NCBI GenBank assembly: GCA_944390315.1
Contig: CALXPO010000027.1
Coordinates: forward strand, 1 to 64,000
Direction: 5' to 3'
DNA: 64,000 nt
Source of the DNA: an uncultured Alphaproteobacteria bacterium
Lineage (GTDB): Bacteria; Pseudomonadota; Alphaproteobacteria; RF32; CAG-239
The translations under genes were made by a program, and so were the position numbers. The notes below the pieces were generated by a model. It was not told the DNA's origin. It did no database searches and was given only the letters and a program-made list of their open reading frames with translations. Position 1 is the stretch's first letter. Each line of letters begins with the position of its first letter. This document shows, one piece after another, positions 18,132-25,730 of the stretch.

Positions 18132-19556
18132 ATGCCAAAAAATACATATACACGTATTCTTGCTACAATCGGTCCGTCTTCTGCCGATGAAAAAACCATC
18201 GGTGCGTTGCTTGATGCCGGTGCCGATGCTTTTCGTTTCAATTTCAGTCACGGAACTCACGAAGAACATAAACAAAGATATGATATTGTCCGCCGGTTGT
18301 CTGAACAAAAAGGTTTGTTTACCACAATCATTGCCGACTTGCAGGGACCAAAATTAAGAGTGGGTGAATTCGCCAAAGGTAAAATCTTATTGAAAGAAGG
18401 TCAGACTTTCGTTTTGGATATGAAAAATGAACTTGGCGACGAAACCAGAGTTACTTTGCCGCATAAGGAAATTTTTGCCGCAATTAAAGCCGGTGACGAA
18501 TTGTTGCTCAACGACGGTAATATTGTCTTGGAAGTACAATCTTGTACGGCAGATACCGCCGTTACCAAAGTGAAAGTCGGCGGCGAACTTTCAAGTCACA
18601 AAGGAGTCAATTTACCAAATATCAAATTACCGATTTCCGCTATTACCGAAAAAGATCGTCAAGATTTGGAGTTTGCTTTGGATATGGGGGTAGATTGGAT
18701 TAGTTTGTCGTTCGTCCAGTCTGCCGATGATGTCAGAGCTGCGCGCAAACTTATCGGGGACAGAGCTTTAATTATCTCCAAACTCGAAAAACCAAGCGCT
18801 ATTGTTGAACTGGAAGATATTATCAAACTTTCTGACGGAATTATGGTTGCCCGCGGTGATTTGGGTGTTGAATGCCCGTTACAGACCGTTCCGGTGTTAC
18901 AAAAGAAAATTATTCATGCCTGCCGCAAATTTGCTCGTCCGGTAATTGTCGCAACCCAAATGCTTGAGTCCATGATTGAAAAACCGACTCCGACCCGTGC
19001 CGAAGTTTCCGATGTGGCAACGGCGGTTTATGACGGTGCCGATGTGGTTATGCTTTCTGCTGAAACGGCTGCCGGAAAATATCCGGTTGAAGCGGTTAAA
19101 ATGATGAATAAGACCATTACTCAGGTAGAATCGGATCCGTTGTTTTTCCAGTATATGAAAAATTTACAACCTATTTCTTGTTGTATGGATGAAGCTGATT
19201 CTATTACTTATGCGGCGACCGAAGTATCAAAAGTTTTGAAAAATATTAAGGCTGTGGTTACTTATACCAGTTCGGGACGTACAACTTTCTTAATCTCTCG
19301 CGAACGTCCGAATATTCCGATTATTGCGGTAACGCCGAATATCAAAGTTGCACGTCAGCTCGGGTTGGTTTGGGGAGCCAAACGTTTTATAAATGAAGCT
19401 ACTTTTAACAGCATTGATCATTTTGAAGATGTGGCTAAGGCTGTAGCTCTTGAGAGCGGTGCTGCCAATCACGGCGATCATATTATCATTACCGGAGGTT
19501 TCCCCCTCGGTGTTAAAGGCCGTACCAATATGTTACATACGGTTTATATTGATTAA
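18132..19556 (+). CDS. pyk: Pyruvate kinase
   Basis: A 474-residue pyruvate kinase, the last ATP-forming step of glycolysis. Signature stretches include RILATIGPSS at the N-terminus, the active-site IISKLEKPSAIVELEDI near 218 with the catalytic Lys, MVARGDLGVE near 240 and the TQMLESMIEKPTPTRAEVSD segment near 278. The C-terminal allosteric domain is complete. AAAGGA precedes the start. Two TATAAT-like hexamers at 18090 and 18101 are candidate -10 boxes. A perfect intrinsic terminator follows. Confidence 0.98.
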   Translation: MPKNTYTRILATIGPSSADEKTIGALLDAGADAFRFNFSHGTHEEHKQRYDIVRRLSEQKGLFTTIIADLQGPKLRVGEFAKGKILLKEGQTFVLDMKNELGDETRVTLPHKEIFAAIKAGDELLLNDGNIVLEVQSCTADTAVTKVKVGGELSSHKGVNLPNIKLPISAITEKDRQDLEFALDMGVDWISLSFVQSADDVRAARKLIGDRALIISKLEKPSAIVELEDIIKLSDGIMVARGDLGVECPLQTVPVLQKKIIHACRKFARPVIVATQMLESMIEKPTPTRAEVSDVATAVYDGADVVMLSAETAAGKYPVEAVKMMNKTITQVESDPLFFQYMKNLQPISCCMDEADSITYAATEVSKVLKNIKAVVTYTSSGRTTFLISRERPNIPIIAVTPNIKVARQLGLVWGAKRFINEATFNSIDHFEDVAKAVALESGAANHGDHIIITGGFPLGVKGRTNMLHTVYID

Positions 19557-19567
19557 ACGGATTATGT

Positions 19568-19593
19568 AAAAGGGTGTCTTTGGACACCCTTTT
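19568..19593 (+). terminator. Intrinsic terminator of pyk
   Basis: An 11-bp perfect stem (AAAAGGGTGTC with GACACCCTTTT) and a four-base loop, 11 bases after the pyk stop. Confidence 0.9.
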
Positions 19594-19740
19594 GCTGAAT
19601 ATGAAAAGTTTTGTATTAGTTAAATCTGAATTTTAAATCATTAAGGCTTAAGATTTGATTGCAATCAAAGGACGCGCCGTTGTTATGGTACTTGATTGTT
19701 TTAATCTTTTCTTTAGTACATTTGTGTTTTTTTATGTAAT
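19594..19740. other. Intergenic stretch with no recognised gene
   Basis: About 150 AT-rich bases between the terminators of the convergent pyk and rpmB genes. No reading frame of useful length with a ribosome site, and no obvious structured RNA. Confidence 0.5.
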
Positions 19741-19750
19741 AAATCAAAAA

Positions 19751-19776
19751 AAAATACCTCCTCACGGAGGTATTTT
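19751..19776 (-). terminator. Intrinsic terminator of rpmB
   Basis: Perfect 11-bp stem AAAATACCTCC/GGAGGTATTTT with a TCAC loop, followed on the minus strand by a run of T. Lies 25 bases after the rpmB stop. Confidence 0.9.
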
Positions 19777-19800
19777 AATATCTATTTATTTATCTGCAAA

Positions 19801-20160
19801 TTATTGAGCAGCTTGAGCGGCTTTTTTAGCAATGCGAGCCGGAGTAGCTTTTCTGGCAGCAGCAGCCGGTTTTGCAGCCGGACCTTTTTTCTTTGCAACT
19901 GCTTTTTTAATTTTTAAGGCTTCATCACTAAGCTTGTTGCTCGAGGTAGATTCCAAATAAGAATCCAAACCGCCGTTGTGTTCAATAGAACGCAAAGTTT
20001 TAGAGCAAATTTTCAATTTGAAAACTTTGTTCAGAGCTTCGCTGAACAGAGAAACAACTTGCAGATTCGGCATAAAACGACGACGATTGTGGTTGTTAGC
20101 ATGGCTAACATTGTTACCGCTCATAACGCCGGTGCCGGTAATATCACATTTTTTAACCAT
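19801..20160 (-). CDS. rpmB: 50S ribosomal protein L28 with Ala/Lys-rich C-terminal tail
   Basis: A 119-residue L28. The N-terminal MVKKCDITGTGVMSGNNVSH and the region NNHNRRRFMPNLQ are diagnostic. L28 usually has 75-100 residues; here a tail of about 40 residues rich in Ala, Lys and Pro follows the conserved core, of the kind some alphaproteobacteria carry on ribosomal proteins. The start at 20160 is set by homology; an in-frame upstream Met at 20214 would add 18 residues not found in L28. Confidence 0.95.
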   Translation of the reverse strand: MVKKCDITGTGVMSGNNVSHANNHNRRRFMPNLQVVSLFSEALNKVFKLKICSKTLRSIEHNGGLDSYLESTSSNKLSDEALKIKKAVAKKKGPAAKPAAAARKATPARIAKKAAQAAQ

Positions 20161-20248
20161 AATTTTATTCCTCAAAAACAAACTCGTTGCTTGTAAATAA
20201 CCAGAGTTGAGCAAAAAGTCAAGAATTATTTGATAAAATAAAAAAAAT

Positions 20249-20276
20249 TGTGGCGTTTAGGGCAATTTTGTATTAT
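20249..20276 (+). promoter_or_regulatory. Probable promoter of tRNA-Arg
   Basis: TTGTGG and TATTAT with a 16-bp spacer, ending 21 bases before the tRNA 5' end. Confidence 0.45.
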
Positions 20277-20297
20277 TAGTGTAGCAAATTTGATATT

Positions 20298-20374
20298 GTA
20301 CCCGTAGCTCAGCTGGATAGAGTGTTGGCCTCCGACGCCAAAGGTCATGGGTTCGAATCCCTTCGGGTACGCCA
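20298..20374 (+). tRNA. tRNA-Arg (anticodon CCG)
   Basis: A 77-nt tRNA with perfect acceptor stem GTACCCG/CGGGTAC, D-loop AGCTGGATAGAG, T-loop TTCGAAT and encoded CCA. The anticodon loop CTCCGAC gives CCG. Its last 15 bases and everything downstream to 20459 are repeated at 20566-20664. Confidence 0.96.
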
Positions 20375-20664
20375 GTCTATGAAGCCGCCTCTTTTTTTTA
20401 TGAAGGGGCGTTTTTTTGTTTCCCCTCAGGTCTTCGAACCGAGGTTCGTTCTTTGGCATCTAGACTTGCCGCGGTCGCTTTAAGAAGCTTCCTTGCGCGT
20501 CAAGATGTTCCAAAGAGCTTGCAGACAAAAACAACCGGAGCGACGGTTGTTTTTGCTTAGCGCTTCCTTCGGGTACGCCAGTTTGTGAAACTGCCTCTTT
20601 TTTTATGAAGGGGCGTTTTTTTGTTTCCCCCCAGGTCTTCGAACCGAGGTTCGTTCTTTGGCAT
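20360..20664 (+). repeat. tRNA-Arg-trailing element: duplicated tRNA 3' end and terminator around a conserved core
   Basis: Copy A (20360-20459) starts with the last 15 bases of the tRNA (CCTTCGGGTACGCCA), then a terminator hairpin and a tail ending GGCAT. Copy B (20566-20664) repeats it with only a few changes. Between them lies a 106-base core (20460-20565; match to the tRNA-Ser element begins at GGCATCTAG, 20455). The core contains AAAAACAACCG/CGGTTGTTTTT, an 11-bp hairpin, at 20527-20554. The core recurs after tRNA-Ser at 46848-46960, but the flanking copies there derive from tRNA-Ser. This looks like a small dispersed element associated with tRNA 3' ends; no coding capacity is apparent. 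Confidence 0.85.
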
Positions 20665-20722
20665 TGAATTTTTTTTCGTTTATTATATAAATAAAACTCA
20701 TTTTGTTTTCTTATGTCTATTG

Positions 20723-20751
20723 TTGACAAAATGACAAAAATAATATATATA
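20723..20751 (+). promoter_or_regulatory. Probable promoter of the glycosyltransferase gene
   Basis: TTGACA at 20723-20728 with an AT-rich TATATA/TATAAT region starting 17 to 21 bases later, about 35-60 bases upstream of the start codon. Confidence 0.6.
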
Positions 20752-20784
20752 TAATATATAATTAACAGAAAATAGAGGAAAATT

Positions 20785-21807
20785 ATGTCAAAAGGGTTTG
20801 TGCAAATTAGAGCCTATAATGCTGAACAACATATCGGCAGAGCTATTGATTCTGTCTTAATGCAGGATTATCCTGAGGTGGAAATCGTGGTTTTGGATGA
20901 CGGTTCTACCGATAAAACAAAAGAAATTGTTCAAGCATACGATAATCCTAACATTCATTATCTCTATCAAGAAAACAAAGGACCGGCAGGTGCTTTTAGA
21001 GCAATTGTTGCCGAAACTTTAGCAAAAGCCAAAGATGATGATTACATTTTTTCTTTGGATAGTGATGACTTTTTTACTAAAAAAGATGCTTTGTCCGGAA
21101 CAATTAACCGAATGAAAAATTATGATGCTAATATTTGTATCATAGGGATGGAATTTTTAGGAGATAAAAATTTTATTCTCCAACCCGGTGCAGGTGCAAA
21201 ACATAAAGAAGTTGTCGACAAACTGTCTGCTAAAAATCGTGCCGTCAATATTGAATCGGCTCCTTTTATCATTAATGCCGATACAACGTTGTGGAGTAAG
21301 GTTTATCGTAAAGATATTTTGCAAAAATATGTTGATATGCTTCCGGACTTTGCTCCCGATTTGAAAGTTTGCGAAGATTTTCCTGCAACTGTTACCTTAT
21401 TGATGAAAGATGCCAAAGTTATAGCTAATCCGGAAATATTCTACGGCTTTTATAAAAGAAGTGATAGTATCACGTCTAAGCCGACAGTGGCTAATTTTGA
21501 AAGAGACAGAGTACAGTTTACAAAAATTACTCAACAAATTGTTCGTGATAATCCCGACGCTTTTTCTTCTTTCGCTCCTATTTATATTAATAAATTCGTT
21601 AAAGCAAAATATGATATTATATCCGGTATCGTTGATGCTAAAATAAAAAGCGGTGATTTGCCGTCAGACTATAGTGTGGAACAATTTCAAAATACCTTTA
21701 AAAAAGAAATTGATTGTCGTTTCTTTACAGATGACGCAACTCAACAAAATAAAAAACATATACAAAATGCAAACTTGAAAACCTTAAAGGAAGACAAACA
21801 ATACTGA
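20785..21807 (+). CDS. Family 2 glycosyltransferase
   Basis: A 340-residue GT-A fold glycosyltransferase. It starts directly with the domain (FVQIRAYNAEQHIGRAIDSV), shows VVLDDGSTDKT near 37-47 and the DxD-type SLDSDD near 92, and the acceptor-side ED pair (VCEDFPATVTLLM) near 195. GT2 enzymes add sugars from nucleotide donors to polysaccharides or lipids. It stands alone between the tRNA-Arg element and a terminator, without other polysaccharide genes, so its product cannot be inferred. AGAGGA precedes the start. Confidence 0.85.
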   Translation: MSKGFVQIRAYNAEQHIGRAIDSVLMQDYPEVEIVVLDDGSTDKTKEIVQAYDNPNIHYLYQENKGPAGAFRAIVAETLAKAKDDDYIFSLDSDDFFTKKDALSGTINRMKNYDANICIIGMEFLGDKNFILQPGAGAKHKEVVDKLSAKNRAVNIESAPFIINADTTLWSKVYRKDILQKYVDMLPDFAPDLKVCEDFPATVTLLMKDAKVIANPEIFYGFYKRSDSITSKPTVANFERDRVQFTKITQQIVRDNPDAFSSFAPIYINKFVKAKYDIISGIVDAKIKSGDLPSDYSVEQFQNTFKKEIDCRFFTDDATQQNKKHIQNANLKTLKEDKQY

Positions 21808-21880
21808 GCCGCTCATTTTAAACAATGGTTGCTCTATTTGATTGTGTTTAGTCCGTTTCAATTATGTATTCGTGTTTTCT

Positions 21881-21909
21881 AAAAAATCTCCGTTTAAGGA
21901 GATTTTTTT
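21881..21909. terminator. Bidirectional terminator between glycosyltransferase and tandem-HTH regulator
   Basis: AAAAAATCTCC/GGAGATTTTTT hairpin with A- and T-runs on both sides, serving the convergent genes. Confidence 0.85.
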
Positions 21910-22552
21910 AGAAATCATTTTTGTCTTTTAGGGCATCATAGCGTTTATGAATGCATTCAATGCATGTTTTATGCACACCCTTGGTAATGTTATAAATAAC
22001 AAATCGACCTTGCTTGCAAGCGGTGACAAAGCCATCTTCGCGCAGGCGCTTTAGATATTGAGAAACTTTGATTTGTTCACTATCTACGCCGGATACGATT
22101 TCACTAACGTTGGCGGCTCCGTGCAAGGTCAAAAATTCTAAAATGCGCATTTTATCGTAATTGGCAAAAAGTTTTATGCGGTTGGCTGTCATTATGGTAT
22201 AGTCAGATGGCAACATTGCTTTATATCCGTTTTGCAAATAGCGAAAATCATCAGTCATATAACCATATAATTTGCGTAAACAGGAAAATATACTGGCAGG
22301 ATATTCTTCACATATGTCGTAATATATGAATATACCGCGACGTTTGGTCTTGACTAAGTTGGCGTCGCGCATTTTGCGCAGGCTTTGCGAAACCATGACT
22401 TGTTCCTCATTTAAGGCTTTGGTTATTGCAGAAACAGAGGAGCTGCCGTTAACGTCTAAATATTCTAGTATCTTTAATCTCAGCGGGTGGGCAATGTAAG
22501 AAATTCCTTTAACCGCTTTTTTCATGATTTCTGTTGGTAATTGTTGTTGCAT
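21908..22552 (-). CDS. Regulator with two tandem ArsR-type winged-helix domains
   Basis: A 214-residue protein made of two similar winged-helix halves. Half 1 (about 15-75): HPLRLKILEYL, then EEQVMVSQSLRKMRDANLVKT and a wing RRGIFIYYDI. Half 2 (about 125-190): ANYDKMRILEFL, then SEQIKVSQYLKRLREDGFVTA and KQGRFVIYNI. Single ArsR/SmtB repressors act as dimers, so this looks like a covalent dimer. A C-terminal CIECIH pair of Cys could bind metal or sense redox. It heads toward the CxxC lipoprotein and membrane-protein genes transcribed on the same strand upstream of it, which it may regulate. Confidence 0.8.
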   Translation of the reverse strand: MQQQLPTEIMKKAVKGISYIAHPLRLKILEYLDVNGSSSVSAITKALNEEQVMVSQSLRKMRDANLVKTKRRGIFIYYDICEEYPASIFSCLRKLYGYMTDDFRYLQNGYKAMLPSDYTIMTANRIKLFANYDKMRILEFLTLHGAANVSEIVSGVDSEQIKVSQYLKRLREDGFVTACKQGRFVIYNITKGVHKTCIECIHKRYDALKDKNDF

Positions 22553-22617
22553 ATATGTCTCTTTTGTCTTTTTGATATATTTTTATATATAACAGAGCTT
22601 AAAATCTTTGCAAACAG

Positions 22618-22648
22618 AAAAAATCCTCGTTTAAAACGAGGATTCTTT
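22618..22648 (-). terminator. Intrinsic terminator after the CxxC lipoprotein gene
   Basis: AATCCTCG/CGAGGATT stem with flanking A- and T-runs, just downstream of the stop at 22649 on the minus strand. Confidence 0.85.
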
Positions 22649-23020
22649 TTACTTGAGGTAAGGCTTGATATATTCATCAAATTGTTTAGGACTGTCTGCC
22701 GACCAACCCATCATATATTTGCTTCCTATGGCAAACAGCGGCGTACCGACATTGTTGCCAAGATTATATTTTTTAGCACATTCGATTAAGAGTTTATAAC
22801 CACCGGCATTATGGATATTAACCATTGTTATTGGTAAATTCGGATATTTCTGGTTTATATAGTCCATGGCTTCATGGCAATAAGGGCATTCATTATAATA
22901 GAAAAAATAAACTTTGTCGTCGGATAGAGATGTTTTGACGGCTTGATTATTCGATGTTTGATTGTCACATCCGCATAGAACAGCAATGAGTACAAACAGA
23001 GAAAAGAATATTTTTTTCAT
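22649..23020 (-). CDS. Thioredoxin-fold lipoprotein with CPYC motif
   Basis: A 123-residue protein with a lipoprotein signal (hydrophobic stretch ending LCGC, Cys18 likely lipidated). The mature domain has YYNECPYCHEAMDYI near 41-55, a glutaredoxin/thioredoxin CxxC active site with CPYC as in glutaredoxins, and the cis-Pro region GTPLFAIGSKYMMGW near 93-107. It is therefore an exported, membrane-tethered thiol oxidoreductase candidate. Start supported by GAGGAG at eight bases. It is the last gene of a three-gene minus-strand operon with a CxxC membrane protein. Confidence 0.82.
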   Translation of the reverse strand: MKKIFFSLFVLIAVLCGCDNQTSNNQAVKTSLSDDKVYFFYYNECPYCHEAMDYINQKYPNLPITMVNIHNAGGYKLLIECAKKYNLGNNVGTPLFAIGSKYMMGWSADSPKQFDEYIKPYLK

Positions 23021-23032
23021 TATAAACTCTCC

Positions 23033-23626
23033 TCATTCAATACAACAATCGACGGCTTTACGGACAAAGGCTTTCATTTTGGCAAGAGTGCCTTGAGGTT
23101 GTTCAACTTTTTCTTCGTCTTCAGAGGTGTTGGATGTCGAGTTTTCTTGGGCATTCAATTCCTTTGTGATTTTCTTGACGTCTTCATAACTGTCCTCAAT
23201 CCATTTGACGTCTTCCATGTTTAAAAGTTTCATATTTAAACCCCAAAACAGGCAATATAGTTCATATGATTGGTCAAACAGTTTATAGGCTTCTTTTTTG
23301 TGTCCCAAACTTTGTTGTTTGGTTCCGACTTCCATTAAGCGCATGGATGCTGAAAGCAAGTGTTTGGAAATGCACCAAACTTCGCCTTCATATTCGGGAA
23401 TAACTTTTTGCATCAATTGTTTGCGGGTTTCGCGGATTTGTTCAATTAAATCATAATATGACGTTTTTCCTGTTTTGGCTCCAGAAAACATCAGATGTTC
23501 TTCTATTGAAATTAAATTCATGATACCGATTGTTAAATCTTGATCCGAAGACAAATCTTTCGGATTGACTTTTTTAGAAGAATCGATTTTTTCAACATAT
23601 TCTTTTACATTTTCTATTTTTTTCAT
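23033..23626 (-). CDS. Helical cytoplasmic protein of unknown function
   Basis: A 197-residue, mostly alpha-helical protein without signal peptide or membrane span. It contains stretches such as NLISIEEHLMFSGAKTG near 37 and RETRKQLMQKVIPEYEGE near 66, suggesting a four-helix-type bundle, followed by an acidic/Ser-rich linker (STSNTSEDEEKVEQ) and a basic tail ending in CC. Similar UPF-type helical proteins exist but I do not recognise it with certainty. It sits between the two CxxC-protein genes, 13 bases from one and 17 from the other. Confidence 0.7.
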   Translation of the reverse strand: MKKIENVKEYVEKIDSSKKVNPKDLSSDQDLTIGIMNLISIEEHLMFSGAKTGKTSYYDLIEQIRETRKQLMQKVIPEYEGEVWCISKHLLSASMRLMEVGTKQQSLGHKKEAYKLFDQSYELYCLFWGLNMKLLNMEDVKWIEDSYEDVKKITKELNAQENSTSNTSEDEEKVEQPQGTLAKMKAFVRKAVDCCIE

Positions 23627-23642
23627 GTTAAATCTCCCAAAG

Positions 23643-24149
23643 CTATTGAAACGGATAATAATTGATAATGCTGCTTATCGCAAATAAAAAGATAAGCGGC
23701 AGCACAACTTTTTCAAAAGGGAAGTGCGCGTGTCCATTGTTCTTTTGTTTCATCCATTGATAAAATTTTTGAGAATAGATATATATCAGAGCGCCGATAA
23801 CGGCTGACAATAAAAACGGATCAATATATAAAAATAGGAAAACCTGGGGATTGTAGTTGAGTTGTCCCATATAGGCAAAGCCTATCATAGCGACACTCAG
23901 TGTGATCAATAACAAATTTCTTCCTCTAAAATGCCAATTTTTTTTATCAAACCATAAAATCGTCCAATAGCCGATAATGGCAAGCAGGGCTCCGGACCAT
24001 AAGCCGACGACATTATCGCTAATGCCGAGTTTTCTTGCAATTTCGAGAGAAGCTCCGATAGCTACGGTACAGACAACGCAAGCCGGATTAGCAAAAGCGT
24101 TAAGGGGAAATAGCAACAAACCGAGTATTGCTGTAAAATTCTTCACCAT
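23643..24149 (-). CDS. Membrane protein with N-terminal PACVVC motif
   Basis: A 168-residue protein. A signal-like segment (about 1-20) is followed immediately by NPACVVCTVAIGASLEIARKL, with Cys24 and Cys27 forming a CxxC at the membrane face. Four further hydrophobic segments lie at about 47-65, 78-95, 103-122 and 145-163. I do not know a biochemical function. The pairing with a CxxC lipoprotein in the same operon suggests a disulfide relay or redox-linked membrane partner, by inference only. ATG at 24149 has AAAGGAG six bases upstream. Confidence 0.7.
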   Translation of the reverse strand: MVKNFTAILGLLLFPLNAFANPACVVCTVAIGASLEIARKLGISDNVVGLWSGALLAIIGYWTILWFDKKNWHFRGRNLLLITLSVAMIGFAYMGQLNYNPQVFLFLYIDPFLLSAVIGALIYIYSQKFYQWMKQKNNGHAHFPFEKVVLPLIFLFAISSIINYYPFQ

Positions 24150-24163
24150 ATTCTCCTTTTAAT

Positions 24164-24210
24164 ATATATTGAATATAATATATATGATATATACTACATA
24201 TTAATATTGT
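24164..24210 (-). promoter_or_regulatory. AT-rich promoter/operator region of the CxxC operon
   Basis: A dense run of TATATA/ATATAT hexamers with imperfect dyads (TATATATTGAATATAATATATA) just upstream of the operon. Similar TATAT-rich dyads lie upstream of the tandem ArsR-type regulator (22570-22590), so a shared operator is possible but unproven. Confidence 0.35.
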
Positions 24211-24286
24211 CAAGTAAAAAAAGATTGAAAATCCTTCTCAAGCATATAACTATGTTCATAAATACTTTTTTTGAAAGGAAAAAAAG

Positions 24287-24913
24287 ATGCTGAAATATAC
24301 TTTATATATAATCTTATTGATTGCCGTTATCGCCGGTCTCACCGGCCTTTGGCATTTGTACCGTGTCTCCGTTCGTAATGAAAAGGAAATGGCCGAATTT
24401 GCCGGACCTGCAGAAAAATTAAATGTAAACTTGGGTAAGACTTTGGTTGTTTATTACTCGTTATTCGGTCATACCAAAGATATTGCCGAAAGTATCAAAA
24501 CAAAACTAAAGGCTGATGTTTATGTTATTCAAACTAAAGAAAAGTTAAATACGACTCCTTGGTTTTATATGACTCTTCGTTCTCAACTCAAAAAGGGAAT
24601 ATATCCTGAAATTAATACGGATTTTCCAGATTTTTCAAAATATGATACTATTTTTGTCGGTGCTCCGGTGTGGTGGTATACCATGGCGACTCCGATGTAT
24701 TCTTTTTTGAAGCAAGTTGATTTTGGCGGAAAGACGGTTGTTCCTTTTTCAACTCAGGGGAGCAATTTTGGTACTTTTTATGATGATTTTGCTCAAAATG
24801 CGCAGAATGCACAAATTGCAGAAGGGCAAGCGTTTAATAATTTGCCGGCAAAATATAATCTGAATGTCGAAAATAAAATTGTGCGTTGGCTTAATCGGTT
24901 AGGTCAAAAATAG
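24287..24913 (+). CDS. Membrane-anchored flavodoxin-like protein
   Basis: A 208-residue protein with one N-terminal membrane segment (about 4-24) and a flavodoxin-fold domain. The FMN phosphate loop is VVYYSLFGHTKDIAE near 50-64, followed by FVGAPVWWYTMATPMYSFL near 123 and a third FMN loop PFSTQGSNFG near 152. This layout matches flavodoxin_4-type proteins, which act as small quinone or flavin reductases. The anchor would place it at the inner membrane. AAAGGA precedes the start. It diverges from the CxxC operon. Confidence 0.82.
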   Translation: MLKYTLYIILLIAVIAGLTGLWHLYRVSVRNEKEMAEFAGPAEKLNVNLGKTLVVYYSLFGHTKDIAESIKTKLKADVYVIQTKEKLNTTPWFYMTLRSQLKKGIYPEINTDFPDFSKYDTIFVGAPVWWYTMATPMYSFLKQVDFGGKTVVPFSTQGSNFGTFYDDFAQNAQNAQIAEGQAFNNLPAKYNLNVENKIVRWLNRLGQK

Positions 24914-24926
24914 ATTGTATAAAAGT

Positions 24927-24970
24927 AAAGAGCTGATTATCCGATAAGGAAAAATCAGCTCTTTCTTTTT
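24927..24970 (+). terminator. Intrinsic terminator of the flavodoxin-like gene
   Basis: Perfect 12-bp stem AAAGAGCTGATT/AATCAGCTCTTT with a 14-base loop and a T-run; may also serve the convergent phosphatase gene. Confidence 0.85.
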
Positions 24971-25565
24971 AAGCAATATAGCTAAATTGACCGGTATCCG
25001 TGTCGTAATTTATCTGCCAAACGGTACAATTGCCAAAAGGAATATCTTTGGGAAAATCTAAACCGCAAGACAGGGCACTGAGAACGCCGCCATGAGTAGC
25101 AATACCAATGTTATTTTCAGGTGAACGGACCAAAGTTTTGAGAACGTTGATTGTGCGGTCAAAAATTTGGTGCTTACTTTCACTGTTATCTCCCGGAAAA
25201 GCTAAATCCCAGGTTTGGTACGTCGGAGATAAAAATTTATTGACCATTTCTGAAAAACGATGATTTAACTCACTTTTTTTCATACCTTCGGCTTCTCCGA
25301 AGTTTCCTTCGCGCAAATCCGCAATAATTTTGATTTGCGGAGAAGAAATATTAACTTGCGAAACATATTGGGCTGTTTGTTTGGCGCGAGTAAGCGGTGA
25401 ACTGTATATGACATCAAGCGGAATGTCTTTAAGCTTTTGAGCCAATTGTGCAGCTTGTAACTGTCCGGTTGAATTTAATTCTAAATCATATAGGCATCCT
25501 TGCCATATGTCGTTTTTGTTAGCATCGGTTTGTCCGTGCCTAAAGATATATAATTTCTTTTCCAT
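24969..25565 (-). CDS. Histidine phosphatase family protein (phosphoglycerate mutase-like)
   Basis: A 198-residue histidine phosphatase. Catalytic motif LYIFRHGQTDANK near 5-17, YSSPLTRAKQTAQ near 55-67 and the second catalytic His in GIATHGGVLSALSC near 153. The Glu in LREGNFGEAEG (near 84) is the acid. This set is typical of cobalamin-phosphatase/GpmB-like members; the substrate is not obvious. Single gene convergent to the flavodoxin-like gene. Confidence 0.88.
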   Translation of the reverse strand: MEKKLYIFRHGQTDANKNDIWQGCLYDLELNSTGQLQAAQLAQKLKDIPLDVIYSSPLTRAKQTAQYVSQVNISSPQIKIIADLREGNFGEAEGMKKSELNHRFSEMVNKFLSPTYQTWDLAFPGDNSESKHQIFDRTINVLKTLVRSPENNIGIATHGGVLSALSCGLDFPKDIPFGNCTVWQINYDTDTGQFSYIA

Positions 25566-25680
25566 AAAATAATAGTTTTAATAATTTTATTATGAACTCT
25601 TTTTAGTTTTTTTTGCAATTTAAGTCAACTTATTTTTTGTCTATAAAAAATAATAATCAGATAAAAATCCATAATCATGT

Positions 25681-25709
25681 TTGACAAAATTTTTGACATA
25701 TAGTATAAA
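25681..25709 (+). promoter_or_regulatory. Strong consensus promoter
   Basis: TTGACA (25681-25686), 17-bp spacer, TATAAA (25704-25709); drives the HAD-like gene at 25731, which has no good ribosome site. Confidence 0.75.
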
Positions 25710-25730
25710 TAAACTCCAATTTTAATTTTT

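Noticed and set aside
20360-20664. CRISPR-like repeat pattern
   Set aside because: Only two long copies containing a tRNA end and a terminator; no regular short repeat and spacers, no cas genes.
20226-20729. Two minus-strand frames across tRNA-Arg and its repeat
   Set aside because: They translate the antisense of a tRNA and its terminators, a common source of spurious proteins.
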